Part shown: positions 5,393-5,765 of the stretch, piece by piece
Numbering within the stretch: the first letter of the stretch is position 1
How the letters are laid out: each line of letters opens with the position of its first letter
From: Deinococcales bacterium
GTDB taxonomy: Bacteria > Deinococcota > Deinococci > Deinococcales > Deinococcaceae
Reading direction: 5' to 3'
NCBI GenBank assembly: GCA_025359705.1
Contig: JANYFS010000316.1
Coordinates: 1 to 5,765, forward strand
Length of the DNA stretch: 5,765 nucleotides
Program-made: the position numbers and the translations under genes
The notes under the pieces: generated by a model
The model's input: the letters and a program-made list of their open reading frames with translations, nothing else
Database searches by the model: none
Told to the model about the DNA's origin: nothing

Positions 5393-5765
5393 GTGGGATT
5401 GATTCCGCTTGATTATGTTGCTCTCGCCGAGGCAATCTGCGAACAAGGCAAGCTGAATATTGCAGCTCAGCCAGATTTGGCGAAACACGCGCTACTTTTG
5501 CTTAAACGGGCGATTGCTTTGGATTGTCTTGCACAAGAGGCTCGAGCGGGTGAAGGGGCCTACCATTTAGCAGGGTGGTTAGTGGCTGCTCTGGAAGAAG
5601 GCGAAGAGTCCCTTGTGGCTCAGTGCGAAATCTACCAGCAGGGTTATGAAATCTATTCAAATCCAGAGTTGCTTTTTTTGCTTTGTGGGATTTTACCCGC
5701 GCAAGAGAGCATCGCCTTTTTTGAACGGGAACTAAAACCTTGGGAACAGGCTGAACTGAGTTTAG
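5393..5765 (+). CDS. Hypothetical alpha-helical (TPR-like) protein, 3' partial
   Basis: The open frame runs through the right edge of the window, with 124 complete codons and no stop. The product begins MGLIPLDYVALAEAI and looks entirely helical, with amphipathic stretches such as LAKHALLLLKRAIALD, AYHLAGWLVAALEEG and LVAQCEIYQQGYEIYSNPELL. The spacing of Ala, Gly, Tyr and Pro resembles degenerate TPR or Sel1-like repeats, but no clear consensus copy is present. I do not recognise the family. No signal peptide or membrane segment is evident. The gene is less GC-rich than the operon and has a single CTCGAG (5541). Before the IS insertion its start lay 26 bp after the kinase stop, so it may once have been transcribed with the operon. 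The start is uncertain: no in-frame ATG exists nearby, and GTG 5393 is chosen for its ribosome binding site. Confidence 0.65.
   Translation, partial: MGLIPLDYVALAEAICEQGKLNIAAQPDLAKHALLLLKRAIALDCLAQEARAGEGAYHLAGWLVAALEEGEESLVAQCEIYQQGYEIYSNPELLFLLCGILPAQESIAFFERELKPWEQAELSL

Overview
The window looks like chromosomal DNA of a moderately GC-rich bacterium, about 60% GC in sampled lines of the metabolic genes. The organism cannot be named from sequence alone. Gene content and a possible leaderless promoter would fit Deinococcota (a Meiothermus- or Deinococcus-like genome), but this is a low-confidence guess. The strongest genomic signature is the palindrome CTCGAG. It occurs 44 times between positions 31 and 4193, about once every 97 bp, in all three codon phases.

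Layout: positions 1-4298 hold four tightly packed plus-strand genes that look like one catabolic operon. They are a Gfo/Idh/MocA-type NAD(P)-dependent oxidoreductase (5' end outside the window), a DUF993 protein (a TIM barrel related to dihydrodipicolinate synthase), a sugar phosphate isomerase/epimerase-type TIM barrel, and a glycerate 2-kinase with a MOFRL domain. Genes 1/2 overlap by ATGA, genes 3/4 overlap by GTGA, and genes 2/3 are 7 bp apart, so translation is probably coupled.

Positions 4298-5363 are a complete IS630-family insertion sequence of 1,066 bp. It has imperfect 26-bp terminal inverted repeats, a TA target duplication, and a minus-strand transposase split over two frames at an AAAAAGGGGG slippery stretch. 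The element is clearly AT-richer than its surroundings and contains no CTCGAG. It landed exactly in the stop codon of the glycerate kinase gene and turned an ancestral TAG into TAA, so that protein is unchanged. From 5393 to the right edge runs the start of a plus-strand gene for an alpha-helical, possibly TPR-like protein of unknown function. Before the insertion it lay 26 bp after the kinase stop.

Working model (inference): the oxidoreductase oxidises a sugar, polyol or sugar acid, the isomerase/epimerase rearranges it, the DUF993 protein cleaves it by an aldolase-type reaction, and the kinase feeds the resulting glycerate into glycolysis as 2-phosphoglycerate. The substrate is not evident. 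Transporter and regulator genes, if present, lie outside the window.
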